A DNA stretch of 35,054 nucleotides from Geobacter sp. UBA698 (GTDB lineage Bacteria; Desulfobacterota; Desulfuromonadia; Geobacterales; Pseudopelobacteraceae): assembly GCA_002298925.1 (NCBI GenBank), contig DBMM01000004.1, forward strand, positions 1 to 35,054, written 5' to 3'. The position numbers and the translations under genes were made by a program. Positions 7,597 through 15,618 of the stretch are shown piece after piece. The notes under the pieces were generated by a model. The model was not told the DNA's origin. It ran no database searches and was given only the letters and a program-made list of their open reading frames with translations. Numbering within the stretch: position 1 is the first letter of the stretch; each line of letters begins with the position of its first letter.

Positions 7597-8979
7597 TCAG
7601 GCCAGGGGCCGGTGATGGCTGCGCCCCAGGCTTTTGATCATCTTCCAGAGGGGGCCCTTGACCTTGAACAGCCGGATGGCATCCAGCATGGCCGAGCTGG
7701 TGTTGACCTCCAGACCCGGAACGACCCAGTTTCTGCGCTGCATGGCCTCAGAGGTGATCAGCTCGGCAAAGCGGTCGCGCACCGCCGGCGAGATGTAGAA
7801 GACCGGCTCCAGCAATGATCTGGATAAGTCAAGCAACCCCTCTGCGACCGCCGTGCGATGCAGTTCGGTGTGGGGGTAGATACGGATGCCGGTCATGGCG
7901 ATGACCGCCGTCGGCTGCAGCTCGTCCATCAGGCTGAAGCTTTCCAGAATCGTCTCGCGTGTCTCGCCGGGGCCGCCAAACAGCAGATAGTGGGCAAAAT
8001 CCACGCCCAGGTCGTTGCAAAGACGGGACGCCATGCGCAACTCTTCAACGGTGAACGATTTGTGCAGATTTTTAAGCATGCGCGCCGAACCGGAGTCGCT
8101 GCCGAATTCGATTGCATCACAGCCGGCCGCCAGCATGTCATGCATCAGTTCCGGCGTGATGAAACTGGGGTTGATGAAGGCCGACCACTTCAGCGGCAGA
8201 CGTTCGGCCGCCAGTTCGCGACAGAGCTGCGCGGCAAAGTCCATGGGGTAGTTGAAAATATCATCCACAAAATACAGATAGGAAACACCCAGTTCATCCA
8301 CCAGGGTACGGATCTCGGCCAGGATCTCGGCCACCGGCCTCAGCCGGACGGTGCGCCCCTCCAGATTCGGATAGGTGCAATAGCTGCAGGAGAAGGGGCA
8401 GCCCCGCTTGGTCTGCACATTGGCCATGCCTCCCTCGCGGTGGTAACGGGCCACATCGAAGAGCGAACGCTGCGGGGTGCCGATGCACGACACCGGCTCG
8501 GGCGGAATAAAGGCGGAACAGCCGGGGATCACCACACCCGGCAGCTCGGCGGCGTCTCCGCCCTGCTCCAGACAGGCCAGCAGACGAGGCAGGGTTTCTT
8601 CACCCTCACCGACCACACCGTAATCGGCGCCCACGGCGGCCAGCACCTCCAGCGGCATCAGCGAGAAGCCGGATCCGCCAATGATGACGATGGCCCGGGA
8701 GCGGCAGGCAGCAACGATATCCCGCACGCCGTCCAGATAGAAACGGCTGTCGGGCCAGGTCACATTATCCAGGTTGCGCAGCGAGATGACGACCGCCTGG
8801 GGACGCTGCTCGTCCAGGGCAGCCAGAACAGCTGCCTGGGAATCCTTTTCGAAGCACATGTCCAGCACGGACAGGATGTGGCCGGCCTGGGCCAGGGGAC
8901 CGGCCAGAAAAGCCAGTCCGATCGGAAAGACCGGATAGGGGTCCCGCTCCTGATTGGCGGAAACTAGCAGTATTTTCAT
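7597..8979 (-). CDS. B12-binding radical SAM enzyme (first of four in operon position from the left)
   Basis: A 460-residue protein with the class B radical SAM layout: an N-terminal cobalamin-binding Rossmann-like domain (about 1-135, starting MKILLVSANQ, with IIGGSGFSLMP near 99-109) and a radical SAM barrel with RGCPFSCSYC giving the cluster cysteines Cys194, Cys198 and Cys201. GEGEETLPRLL precedes the barrel as usual. Members methylate or rearrange unactivated carbon using SAM and cobalamin. The ATG at 8979 overlaps the thioesterase stop (ATGA, 8976-8979). A longer frame to 9207 exists but lies within the thioesterase gene and has no homologous look. The sequence is only distantly like the other three B12 enzymes here. 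Confidence 0.88.
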   Translation of the reverse strand: MKILLVSANQERDPYPVFPIGLAFLAGPLAQAGHILSVLDMCFEKDSQAAVLAALDEQRPQAVVISLRNLDNVTWPDSRFYLDGVRDIVAACRSRAIVIIGGSGFSLMPLEVLAAVGADYGVVGEGEETLPRLLACLEQGGDAAELPGVVIPGCSAFIPPEPVSCIGTPQRSLFDVARYHREGGMANVQTKRGCPFSCSYCTYPNLEGRTVRLRPVAEILAEIRTLVDELGVSYLYFVDDIFNYPMDFAAQLCRELAAERLPLKWSAFINPSFITPELMHDMLAAGCDAIEFGSDSGSARMLKNLHKSFTVEELRMASRLCNDLGVDFAHYLLFGGPGETRETILESFSLMDELQPTAVIAMTGIRIYPHTELHRTAVAEGLLDLSRSLLEPVFYISPAVRDRFAELITSEAMQRRNWVVPGLEVNTSSAMLDAIRLFKVKGPLWKMIKSLGRSHHRPLA

Positions 8980-9398
8980 GGGCGCTCCAGCCAGGCAGTC
9001 ATGGCGGTGACCCTCTCCGTCACCGGCGTCGGAAAGTGGAACTGAAGCACGCCAGACATGTCGGTCAGGGCATGGGTGGTTACGCCGCTGGCCAGCTTCG
9101 TTCCGTCCGGGCCGACCACCTCGCTCAAAAACACTAGAGTGGCAATATCGCTGCTGCGCAGGCTGGTACGGATCACAAGCCGATCGTTGAAACGAGCCGG
9201 ATTGCAATACTTGATCTCCAGGCTGACGACCGGGGCCAGACAGCCGATCTCGGCCAACTGGCCTGCATCCAGTCCGAAGCGGCCGGCCAGGTCGTTGCGG
9301 CCGACCTCCATCCAGGCCACATAATGGCCATGCCAGGCCACGTTATAGGCATCTATTTCATTAAAGCGTACCTGCAGGGGGGTTTCGTGATATCTCAT
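8976..9398 (-). CDS. 4HBT-type hotdog thioesterase
   Basis: A 140-residue single hotdog domain of the 4-hydroxybenzoyl-CoA thioesterase/YbgC family. The N-terminal segment VRFNEIDAYNVAWHGHYVAWMEVGR carries the Asp16 expected as catalytic residue and the conserved N/W...Y...W pattern. The family hydrolyses acyl-CoA or acyl-ACP thioesters. In aryl-polyene clusters a similar thioesterase sits beside the ketosynthases. Here it could release the finished chain or edit misacylated ACP. Both ends are ATGA overlaps with the flanking genes (8976-8979 and 9395-9398). Confidence 0.87.
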   Translation of the reverse strand: MRYHETPLQVRFNEIDAYNVAWHGHYVAWMEVGRNDLAGRFGLDAGQLAEIGCLAPVVSLEIKYCNPARFNDRLVIRTSLRSSDIATLVFLSEVVGPDGTKLASGVTTHALTDMSGVLQFHFPTPVTERVTAMTAWLERP

Positions 9399-10231
9399 GA
9401 TTGACTGTCAATCCAACGGTTGAATTTTGTGAGTGCCATCCCGTGGCCCGCTTCCAGAAAGCGCTGCACCCCCCTGGCTCGCAGGGTGCGGCAGGTCTGT
9501 TCCCAGAACACCGGCCGGCAGAGTTCATCCACCAGGAACGCGGGCATATCACCTGCGCTCAGCTCTTTCTGGCCGATATGCTCCACCAGCGGAACAGAGG
9601 GTTCACGGAAGCTGTAGTCGGCCACGATCCGGCGCAGGTCAGCGCTGATCTCCGCCACCAGCGGAGTATGCAGCGGAGCGTCACAGGGGAAGAGCCCCAC
9701 GGAAAATGCACCGGCCGCTTCGGCCTCAAGCGTGGCTGCCCTGACGTTATCCCGCTCTCCCGCCAGCAGGAAATGATGGGAGGTGTTGCGGTTGGCGATA
9801 AAGACACTGTTACGAGTAACAATTGATTCCAGCGGATCAATGGTCAGGCCGATCACGCTTCCCAGGGCATACTCGCGCACAGCCCCCATGGTGGCCAGAC
9901 AAAGGCCGATGCGGCCGGTCATTTCCAGGGCATCCCTGCTGCTGATGGAACCACAGGCTGCCAGGGCGGGATAGATGCCCAGGCTGTGCTCGGCAATCAG
10001 ATCCGGCCGACCATACTGGCGCAGCAGCAGTTCATGGCGGTAGAGGCTCATGGTAACACCGTACAGCTGCAGCTTGACGCTCTCATTCAGAGCGGAAGTC
10101 CCCCCGTCATCCGCCAGGGGATTGAAGCCGGAGGCTTTCTGGCAGCAGGCAGCCATGTCGAGGAAAAGCGGATCGGATGCCGGCAGATCGGTGCGGGCCA
10201 TGGGCTGGCCGGGAAACATGAAACAGATCAT
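9395..10231 (-). CDS. Malonyl/acyl-transferase-like protein (FabD fold)
   Basis: A 278-residue protein starting MICFMFPGQ, the typical start of acyl-carrier-protein malonyltransferases (FPGQ motif at 6-9). The nucleophile elbow reads AEHSLG with Ser83, so the first Gly of the usual GHSLG is Glu. The second catalytic His fits DAPLHTPLV (His188), followed by a typical VEHIG segment and a C-terminal FLEAGHG. The expected reaction is moving a malonyl or other acyl group from CoA to the ACP of this operon. The Arg that binds malonate in FabD is not obvious, so a different acyl group is possible. It overlaps both neighbours by 4 bp. Confidence 0.75.
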   Translation of the reverse strand: MICFMFPGQPMARTDLPASDPLFLDMAACCQKASGFNPLADDGGTSALNESVKLQLYGVTMSLYRHELLLRQYGRPDLIAEHSLGIYPALAACGSISSRDALEMTGRIGLCLATMGAVREYALGSVIGLTIDPLESIVTRNSVFIANRNTSHHFLLAGERDNVRAATLEAEAAGAFSVGLFPCDAPLHTPLVAEISADLRRIVADYSFREPSVPLVEHIGQKELSAGDMPAFLVDELCRPVFWEQTCRTLRARGVQRFLEAGHGMALTKFNRWIDSQS

Positions 10232-11514
10232 GACCGTTTGTCCTTGCGGCGGATAGCGGCGCGAAAGCCCAGGTTCATGGGACCGAATACCTGCAGGGAA
10301 CGGTGCAGCTTGAAGATGCGGCGGTACATGGAGGAAAACGAGTAAAAATCAGCGCACAGGCGGTCGTAGCCTTCCTGAAGCTGTTCAGCCGTCATGCCGC
10401 TGGGGCGGAAGGTGACATGTTCCATGTCGTAGTCGCGCCAGTCATTGGAAATGATGCGCCCCTCGGCTTCAAGACGCCGGCGCACTGCAGTGCCGGGATA
10501 CGGTGTCAGTATCGGAAATATCGCAGCTTCCAGGCGGGCTTCTTCGCAGAAACGCAGTGTCTTTTCAAAAACATCGGGAGTGTCACCATCATATCCCATG
10601 ACAAACGATCCCAGGATACCGATGCCATGGTCCCGGAAAGACTGTGCCTCGGCCAGGTACGACCCGGCCCGGTTGGTCTGTTTGCCCATGGCAGACAGCG
10701 ACTCCTGGTTGAGGGATTCAAAGCCGACGAACATCCCCTGGCAGCCCGACTCTCCGGCCGCCTTCATCAGCTCGCGGTCCTGGGCGAAGTCGATCGGCGC
10801 GTGGGAAAGCCATTTCAATCCCATGCCCTTCATTCCCTCGAAAAGCGAAAGCGAGTAGCTACGGTCGGCCACGATATTGTCGTCTACAAAGAAGACGAAG
10901 GAGTTGGCCTTGTGCAACGCTTCCAGCTCAAGCAAAACCTGGTCAACTGGACGCTTGCGGTATTTGCGACCGTAGAAGGCGGTCACCGAACAGAATTCAC
11001 AGTCATGGGGACAGCCGCGGGTGGTCTGGACCGTATTGGTGAGAAGATAGCCTTTACCTTTGAAAATATCCCGCCGTGCCGCTGGAATCTGCGCCATCTC
11101 CATCAATGAACCGGTCTTGTAGAACGGCTGCAATGTTCCGGCTTGCCAGTCGGCCAGGAGTTTTGGCCAGACCAGCTCACCCTCCCCGATTACCACGGCA
11201 TCGCTGTGAAGCTGTGCTTCATCCGGCAGGTTGCTGGCATGGAATCCGCCGATCACTACGGTTTTGCCTTTGGCACGAAATCCGTCAGCAATCTCGTAGG
11301 CCCTGGTGATCTGGGCAGTCATGGCTGTCAGGGCAATGATATCGGCATCCGTTGAATAATTGATTGCTTCAAATTTGTCATCGCAGTACTCAAGCGACCA
11401 CTCGGGCGGCGTCACGGCGGCAATGGCGGCCAGCGACAGCGAAGGAAATCTGAAGGTCAGCTCACCCCACAGTCTTCCCTTGGGCCAGCCCGGGGAGATA
11501 AAGAGAATCTTCAT
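10228..11514 (-). CDS. B12-binding radical SAM enzyme
   Basis: A 428-residue class B radical SAM protein. The cobalamin-binding domain spans about 1-130, with VVIGGFHASNLPDEA near 87-100 and GEGELVWPKLL. The barrel starts with TTRGCPHDCEFC giving Cys168, Cys172 and Cys175. The C-terminal part contains LTPYPGTAVRRRLEAEGRI, a segment shared with the enzyme at 12947-14323; the two are clearly paralogues over most of their length. The reaction is unknown; methyl transfer, cyclisation or C-C bond formation on an ACP-bound or lipid substrate are possible. ATGA overlaps at both ends tie it to the acyltransferase-like gene and to the next radical SAM gene. Confidence 0.9.
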   Translation of the reverse strand: MKILFISPGWPKGRLWGELTFRFPSLSLAAIAAVTPPEWSLEYCDDKFEAINYSTDADIIALTAMTAQITRAYEIADGFRAKGKTVVIGGFHASNLPDEAQLHSDAVVIGEGELVWPKLLADWQAGTLQPFYKTGSLMEMAQIPAARRDIFKGKGYLLTNTVQTTRGCPHDCEFCSVTAFYGRKYRKRPVDQVLLELEALHKANSFVFFVDDNIVADRSYSLSLFEGMKGMGLKWLSHAPIDFAQDRELMKAAGESGCQGMFVGFESLNQESLSAMGKQTNRAGSYLAEAQSFRDHGIGILGSFVMGYDGDTPDVFEKTLRFCEEARLEAAIFPILTPYPGTAVRRRLEAEGRIISNDWRDYDMEHVTFRPSGMTAEQLQEGYDRLCADFYSFSSMYRRIFKLHRSLQVFGPMNLGFRAAIRRKDKRS

Positions 11515-12950
11515 GATATGGTCAGTCCCTTTCCACCCGTCACAGCAGGACGGGTAGCCAGATGTTCCTTGAGATATTCAGCCGGTTTCATCATGCGCTG
11601 TGTCCTCCAGAGTACCCGCATGATATACGGTATCTGACTGGGCCGCACCTGGCGGATCCAGTCCATAATACCCTTGTCGCCGGCGGTATTGAGAATTGAG
11701 CGCCGCCAGGTTTCCGCATACAGCTCAAAAAAACGCTCTGCGCCGATACGCGGCTCCCACAGCAGATGATGCATGTCGTAATTTGCCCATTGCTGCCCGC
11801 TGACCCGGTCTGCCATCTGACGATGGTAGTCGGTTCCCGGCAAGGGGGTGCGGATGGTAAAACCGGCCCGCTGCAGCCCGTACTGTTCCACAAAACCCCA
11901 CAACTCCCGGAAATCCGCCTCTTCCCAGTCCGTATCAACCAGAAAATTGCCATTGATGCCGTACTTCAGGGAACGGGCGATTCGCACCGCTTCGACACTG
12001 TCCTCAAGATTGGCACCCTTGTCCAGACCGTCCAGGCCATTGTCGCTGGCCGCCTCCAGCCCAAGAAATATGTCGAAATCCTTGGCCAGCGGGCGCCAGG
12101 CTTCCATCAGCTCGGCACTTCTCCGGATCAGGTCGGTGCGGGTCTGGACCAATATCCAGCGTTTGAAAACGCCCCGGCGCTTGAGGGCCCGGGCCAACTC
12201 CAGGCTGCGGGCCGGGTTGTACCAGAACAGGTCGTCGGCCACAAAGATAGAGTCGCCACAGGCGGCAAAATCCTCCACCACCGCCTCCAGGTTACGCTCC
12301 CGACAGGAGCGGTCATACAGTTGCCAGACCGAGCAGAAGGAACAGTTGTGGGGACAGCCGCGGGCCGTCTCGATCAGCCAGACCGGCTTGAAGAGCAGGC
12401 AGTGATAGCCGGAACGGTGCCGCTCCACCAGGTGGCGGGCGGGGAGCGGGACCAGGTCGAGACTCGTGCGCTGGGGCAAGGGCGGGGTGCTGACCCAGCC
12501 GTCGCCGGTTTTCAGGCGCAGCCCCGGCACATCGGCCAGACTGCCGCCTTTATCAACAGCCTCGGCCACCAGTGGAACGATCTCCTCGCCGTCATCCACG
12601 GCGATGGCATCGATTTCGGCGCACTCCAGGGCTTTCGAATATGCGGCGGCAGCATGACCACCCACCAGAATAAAGACCTCCGGATTCGTCCGGCGCACCT
12701 CCCGGGCCGTTTCAATGACCTGGTCAAACTCCAGGGTGTGCAGACAGCCGATGCCCACCATCTGCGGTTTGGTGCGTTTTACCCAGCTGGCTGCGCCGGG
12801 GCGAAAACGGAGATCTGCAATTGTCACACCATGCCCTTTTGCAATGAGTGCCGCACCAAGGTATTCAAGGCCCAGCGGTTCAACGCAGAAAAAAGGACCA
12901 AGCCCGAAACGGTCGTTCCCCGGATGGGGACGCAACAGCAGTATCTTCAT
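11511..12950 (-). CDS. B12-binding radical SAM enzyme
   Basis: A 479-residue class B radical SAM protein. The cobalamin-binding domain (about 1-135) includes VEPLGLEYLGAAL and ILVGGHAAAAY. The barrel begins with ETARGCPHNCSFC giving Cys199, Cys203 and Cys206. TRTDLIRR and FLGLEAASDNGLDGLDKG are typical barrel segments, and TIRTPLPGTDYHRQM lies where this family carries its TPxPGT motif. It is more distant from the two flanking radical SAM proteins than they are from each other, so it probably does a different step. Overlaps the next gene at 11511-11514 and the previous one at 12947-12950 by ATGA. Confidence 0.9.
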   Translation of the reverse strand: MKILLLRPHPGNDRFGLGPFFCVEPLGLEYLGAALIAKGHGVTIADLRFRPGAASWVKRTKPQMVGIGCLHTLEFDQVIETAREVRRTNPEVFILVGGHAAAAYSKALECAEIDAIAVDDGEEIVPLVAEAVDKGGSLADVPGLRLKTGDGWVSTPPLPQRTSLDLVPLPARHLVERHRSGYHCLLFKPVWLIETARGCPHNCSFCSVWQLYDRSCRERNLEAVVEDFAACGDSIFVADDLFWYNPARSLELARALKRRGVFKRWILVQTRTDLIRRSAELMEAWRPLAKDFDIFLGLEAASDNGLDGLDKGANLEDSVEAVRIARSLKYGINGNFLVDTDWEEADFRELWGFVEQYGLQRAGFTIRTPLPGTDYHRQMADRVSGQQWANYDMHHLLWEPRIGAERFFELYAETWRRSILNTAGDKGIMDWIRQVRPSQIPYIMRVLWRTQRMMKPAEYLKEHLATRPAVTGGKGLTIS

Positions 12951-14323
12951 GCACCCCTCGTGTTCGTCTGGATATCACCCAACTGCAGCTGCTGATTGTT
13001 CTGGGGGGCGTGTGAGCACACGTCTTCACCATACACTCCGCCACGACGCAGTACGTTGTAGGCAAAATTTGTGAAATAGGAGGACGAGCCGGACATGACC
13101 CGTGAAAAGATGGATGGCCAGCGGTAGACTTCCCTTCGCGCCGCAACCCACCCCTGATACAGCCGTTCAGCTGTCATCTGTTTGGGCCGGAATACAACCT
13201 GACTGTGATCATAGCGCTGCCAGTCCTTGTGGAGCAGCCGTCCTTCCGCCTCGAACTGTCGGAACAGGGCTGTTCCGGGATAGGGCGTAAGGATATTGAA
13301 GGTCGGAATACTGGGGCGACAATCTTCAAGGTAGCGGATGGTTGACTCGAAAACGCTCTCGTCATGGTCATCAAAGCCGAAAATCATGGAAGCTTCCAGA
13401 ACGATGCCGGCATCCCTCACGCGTTTGATAAGATCGGCCTGGGAATAACGGCTGCCGGTCTTGGGGTGGTTGGCGTGAGCGCCGGCCACCGACTCCAGAC
13501 CGACAAAAATGCCGATACAGCCGGATTGAGCCAGCAATTCCACCAGCTCAGGGTCTTCGGCAAAGCGCAGATTGGCTTGACCTCCCCAGCGCAGACCCAG
13601 TCCTGCCATCCCCTTCAGAATCGGCTTGGCCCGTTCCGGATCCCCCAGGATGTTGTCATCAAGCAGAACCGTGAGTTTCCGGTCAAAGGTCCGCATCTCG
13701 GCCAGAATATCTTCGGGATCCCGGTATCGAAAAGATCGGCCGAAGTAAGGGGTCACCGTGCAGAAAGGACAATCATAGGGACAGCCGCGGCTGGCCTGCA
13801 GGGTCTGGGTTGTCAGGTACTTTCTGCCGGCCAGGATTTCACGCCGCGCCCAGGGAGTCACCAGCGTATCACCGGATGGTACCGAGCTGTAGCGCTGCTC
13901 AAGCTGCCCGGCTTTCAGGTCGTTCAAGAGTCGGACCCAGACCGGTTCGGCTTCACCGATCACCACCGTATCGGCGTGTTCAAGCGCCTCGTCCGGCAGC
14001 ACGGTGGCATGCATCCCGCCCATGACCACCGGTATGCCGCGCGCCCGGAAACGGTCGGCAATCTGGTAGGCCCTGACCGCCTGGTGGGTCATGGCCGTTA
14101 TCCCGACCGCATCGAAAGCTCTTTCGAAGGGAATATCCTCATGCAGTTCATCGGCCAGGACGACATCCCACTCGGGCGGTGTTGAGGCCGCCACCAGGGT
14201 CAGAGAAAAAGAGGGAAGCTGAAAACGACGCACCCAGCCCAACTTGTGGGTGGCCGGATACACCAGCAACAGCCGCGGGCGGTCCGTCCTCACCGGTTGC
14301 CGGGTGTCAGGTAGCACATTCAT
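12947..14323 (-). CDS. B12-binding radical SAM enzyme
   Basis: A 458-residue class B radical SAM protein with about 15 extra N-terminal residues before the cobalamin-binding domain (RPRLLLVYPATHKLG). VVMGGMHATVLPDEA and GEAEPVWVRLL match the enzyme at 10228-11514 closely, as do RGCPYDCPFC (Cys181, Cys185, Cys188), FVGLESV and ILTPYPGTALFRQFEAEGR. The C-terminal 60 residues diverge. The gene follows the ACP gene directly (ATGA at 14320-14323), so an ACP-bound substrate is an attractive but unproven idea. Confidence 0.9.
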   Translation of the reverse strand: MNVLPDTRQPVRTDRPRLLLVYPATHKLGWVRRFQLPSFSLTLVAASTPPEWDVVLADELHEDIPFERAFDAVGITAMTHQAVRAYQIADRFRARGIPVVMGGMHATVLPDEALEHADTVVIGEAEPVWVRLLNDLKAGQLEQRYSSVPSGDTLVTPWARREILAGRKYLTTQTLQASRGCPYDCPFCTVTPYFGRSFRYRDPEDILAEMRTFDRKLTVLLDDNILGDPERAKPILKGMAGLGLRWGGQANLRFAEDPELVELLAQSGCIGIFVGLESVAGAHANHPKTGSRYSQADLIKRVRDAGIVLEASMIFGFDDHDESVFESTIRYLEDCRPSIPTFNILTPYPGTALFRQFEAEGRLLHKDWQRYDHSQVVFRPKQMTAERLYQGWVAARREVYRWPSIFSRVMSGSSSYFTNFAYNVLRRGGVYGEDVCSHAPQNNQQLQLGDIQTNTRGA

Positions 14324-14577
14324 TTACTGTTTTCAGATATAAAGGCCGCCATGCTGCGGACAGAGGCAAACACTTTGGAACCGGTGGCCGCATCCGGCAC
14401 GACCGTTCCGAACTCCTTCTCCATGGCGACAACCAGCTGCAATGCATCGATCGAATCCAACCCAAGCCCTTCGCCGAACAGCGGCGCATCACTGTCGATC
14501 TCATCGGGAGTCATCCCCTCGATACGCAGGCTGTCGATAATCATCTGTTTGACTTTCACTATAAGTTCTTCGGACAT
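14320..14577 (-). CDS. Acyl carrier protein
   Basis: An 85-residue acyl carrier protein. The phosphopantetheine site is GLGLDSIDALQLV with Ser42, and the protein is acidic with the usual four-helix spacing. It must be activated by a 4'-phosphopantetheinyl transferase that is not encoded in this window. It would carry the growing chain for the ketosynthase, reductase and dehydratase of the operon. AGAGAGG lies about 5 bp upstream of the ATG. It is the only carrier protein here; aryl-polyene clusters usually have two. Confidence 0.93.
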   Translation of the reverse strand: MSEELIVKVKQMIIDSLRIEGMTPDEIDSDAPLFGEGLGLDSIDALQLVVAMEKEFGTVVPDAATGSKVFASVRSMAAFISENSK

Positions 14578-14627
14578 GCAGACCTCTCTCGCAAAAAATA
14601 GTATTCATCCAACACCCAACTAGCTGA

Positions 14628-15509
14628 TTAATCTTTATTTTCCCAAAACTGATAATAATTGTACCATTGATCGGGATACTTCCGGATATAGCGTTCAAAA
14701 ACCGACAGCAGTTGTTCCATCCCCGTTCGGATGACACTGCCATGCTCTCCACGAGCGCCGCGGAAAATGATCGGCTCCTCCATGATGGTGGCGTAGCTGC
14801 CATTTTCCAGAACGACAAAGACCGGAATGACCGGTGCACCGCTGGCAATGGCGAGATAGGCGGCCCCCACCGGGATATTGGTCGGCCGACCGAAGAAATC
14901 GATCTCAATGGTCTGTGAAGAACCATTCCGATCGCCAAGAAGTGCCAGCACCTCGTTGCGTCGCAGGGCATTTACCGCCTCGATTATGGCAAACGGTGAG
15001 GGATCATCCCTGTTTACATAAATGAAACGGATGCCGCGCTCCGCACGCATGCGCTCCCTGTCCTTGTTAAAGCGTTCATCCGGTTCACGGAAGGTGAGAA
15101 TATTTATCGGATAGCCCAGATCGGCAAGACCCAACCCTCCCAGTTCCCAGTTCCCCAGATGGGGAGACACCAGGATGGCACCCGTACCTGCTGCCAGGGC
15201 ATCATCCATGGGCTTCGAATCACCGCGGCGCCCCACAAGCGCTTGCAGTGCCGGACCGGAAAGACGCATGATCAGCATAATGTCGCACCAGCTGCGGGCG
15301 AACTTGTAATACGAAGAGACAACTAACGGTTCGACCCAGCGGCGACCGGTGACGACATGCAGGTTGGAACGTGTGGCCCGCCGCTGCTTACCCGTCAGAC
15401 AATACACCGCTACTGCCGTAATGAAAGCCAGCGGCGGAAAAATCCAGCGCGGAACCAGTATGGTCATCAGTTTGATTAAAAATAGATTTACACTGTTATA
15501 GATCGCCAT
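14628..15509 (-). CDS. LpxL/HtrB-type lysophospholipid acyltransferase
   Basis: A 293-residue membrane-associated acyltransferase of the lipid A biosynthesis family. A hydrophobic N-terminal anchor lies at about 10-38. The HX4E catalytic motif reads SPHLGNWELGG (His117, Glu122), followed by FREPDERF, ALLGDRNGS and FFGRPTNIPVGAAYLA, all expected for LpxL-like enzymes. These move an acyl chain from ACP to a lipid acceptor. Next to the ACP gene, it probably transfers the cluster's acyl product onto a lipid or glycolipid. No good Shine-Dalgarno site precedes the ATG at 15509. A 109-bp gap separates it from the radical SAM gene upstream. Confidence 0.87.
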   Translation of the reverse strand: MAIYNSVNLFLIKLMTILVPRWIFPPLAFITAVAVYCLTGKQRRATRSNLHVVTGRRWVEPLVVSSYYKFARSWCDIMLIMRLSGPALQALVGRRGDSKPMDDALAAGTGAILVSPHLGNWELGGLGLADLGYPINILTFREPDERFNKDRERMRAERGIRFIYVNRDDPSPFAIIEAVNALRRNEVLALLGDRNGSSQTIEIDFFGRPTNIPVGAAYLAIASGAPVIPVFVVLENGSYATIMEEPIIFRGARGEHGSVIRTGMEQLLSVFERYIRKYPDQWYNYYQFWENKD

Positions 15510-15618
15510 GTATCAGAGGAAAAGGTCCCAGGCTAACGCCATCATGTGTTCATAAGAAGGCCGGCTGCGCCAGGCAACGTGATTAAATCAGCCGATTGGG
15601 GATTAACCAGAAGGACTT

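Noticed and set aside
7858..8967. 369-codon plus-strand open frame
   Set aside because: It lies opposite the B12 radical SAM gene, has His/Gln/Gly-rich composition typical of an antisense frame and no family motif.
11766..14185. Long plus-strand frames (11766-12995, 13364-14185)
   Set aside because: Both are antisense to radical SAM genes with full CxxxCxxC motifs and show antisense-type composition.
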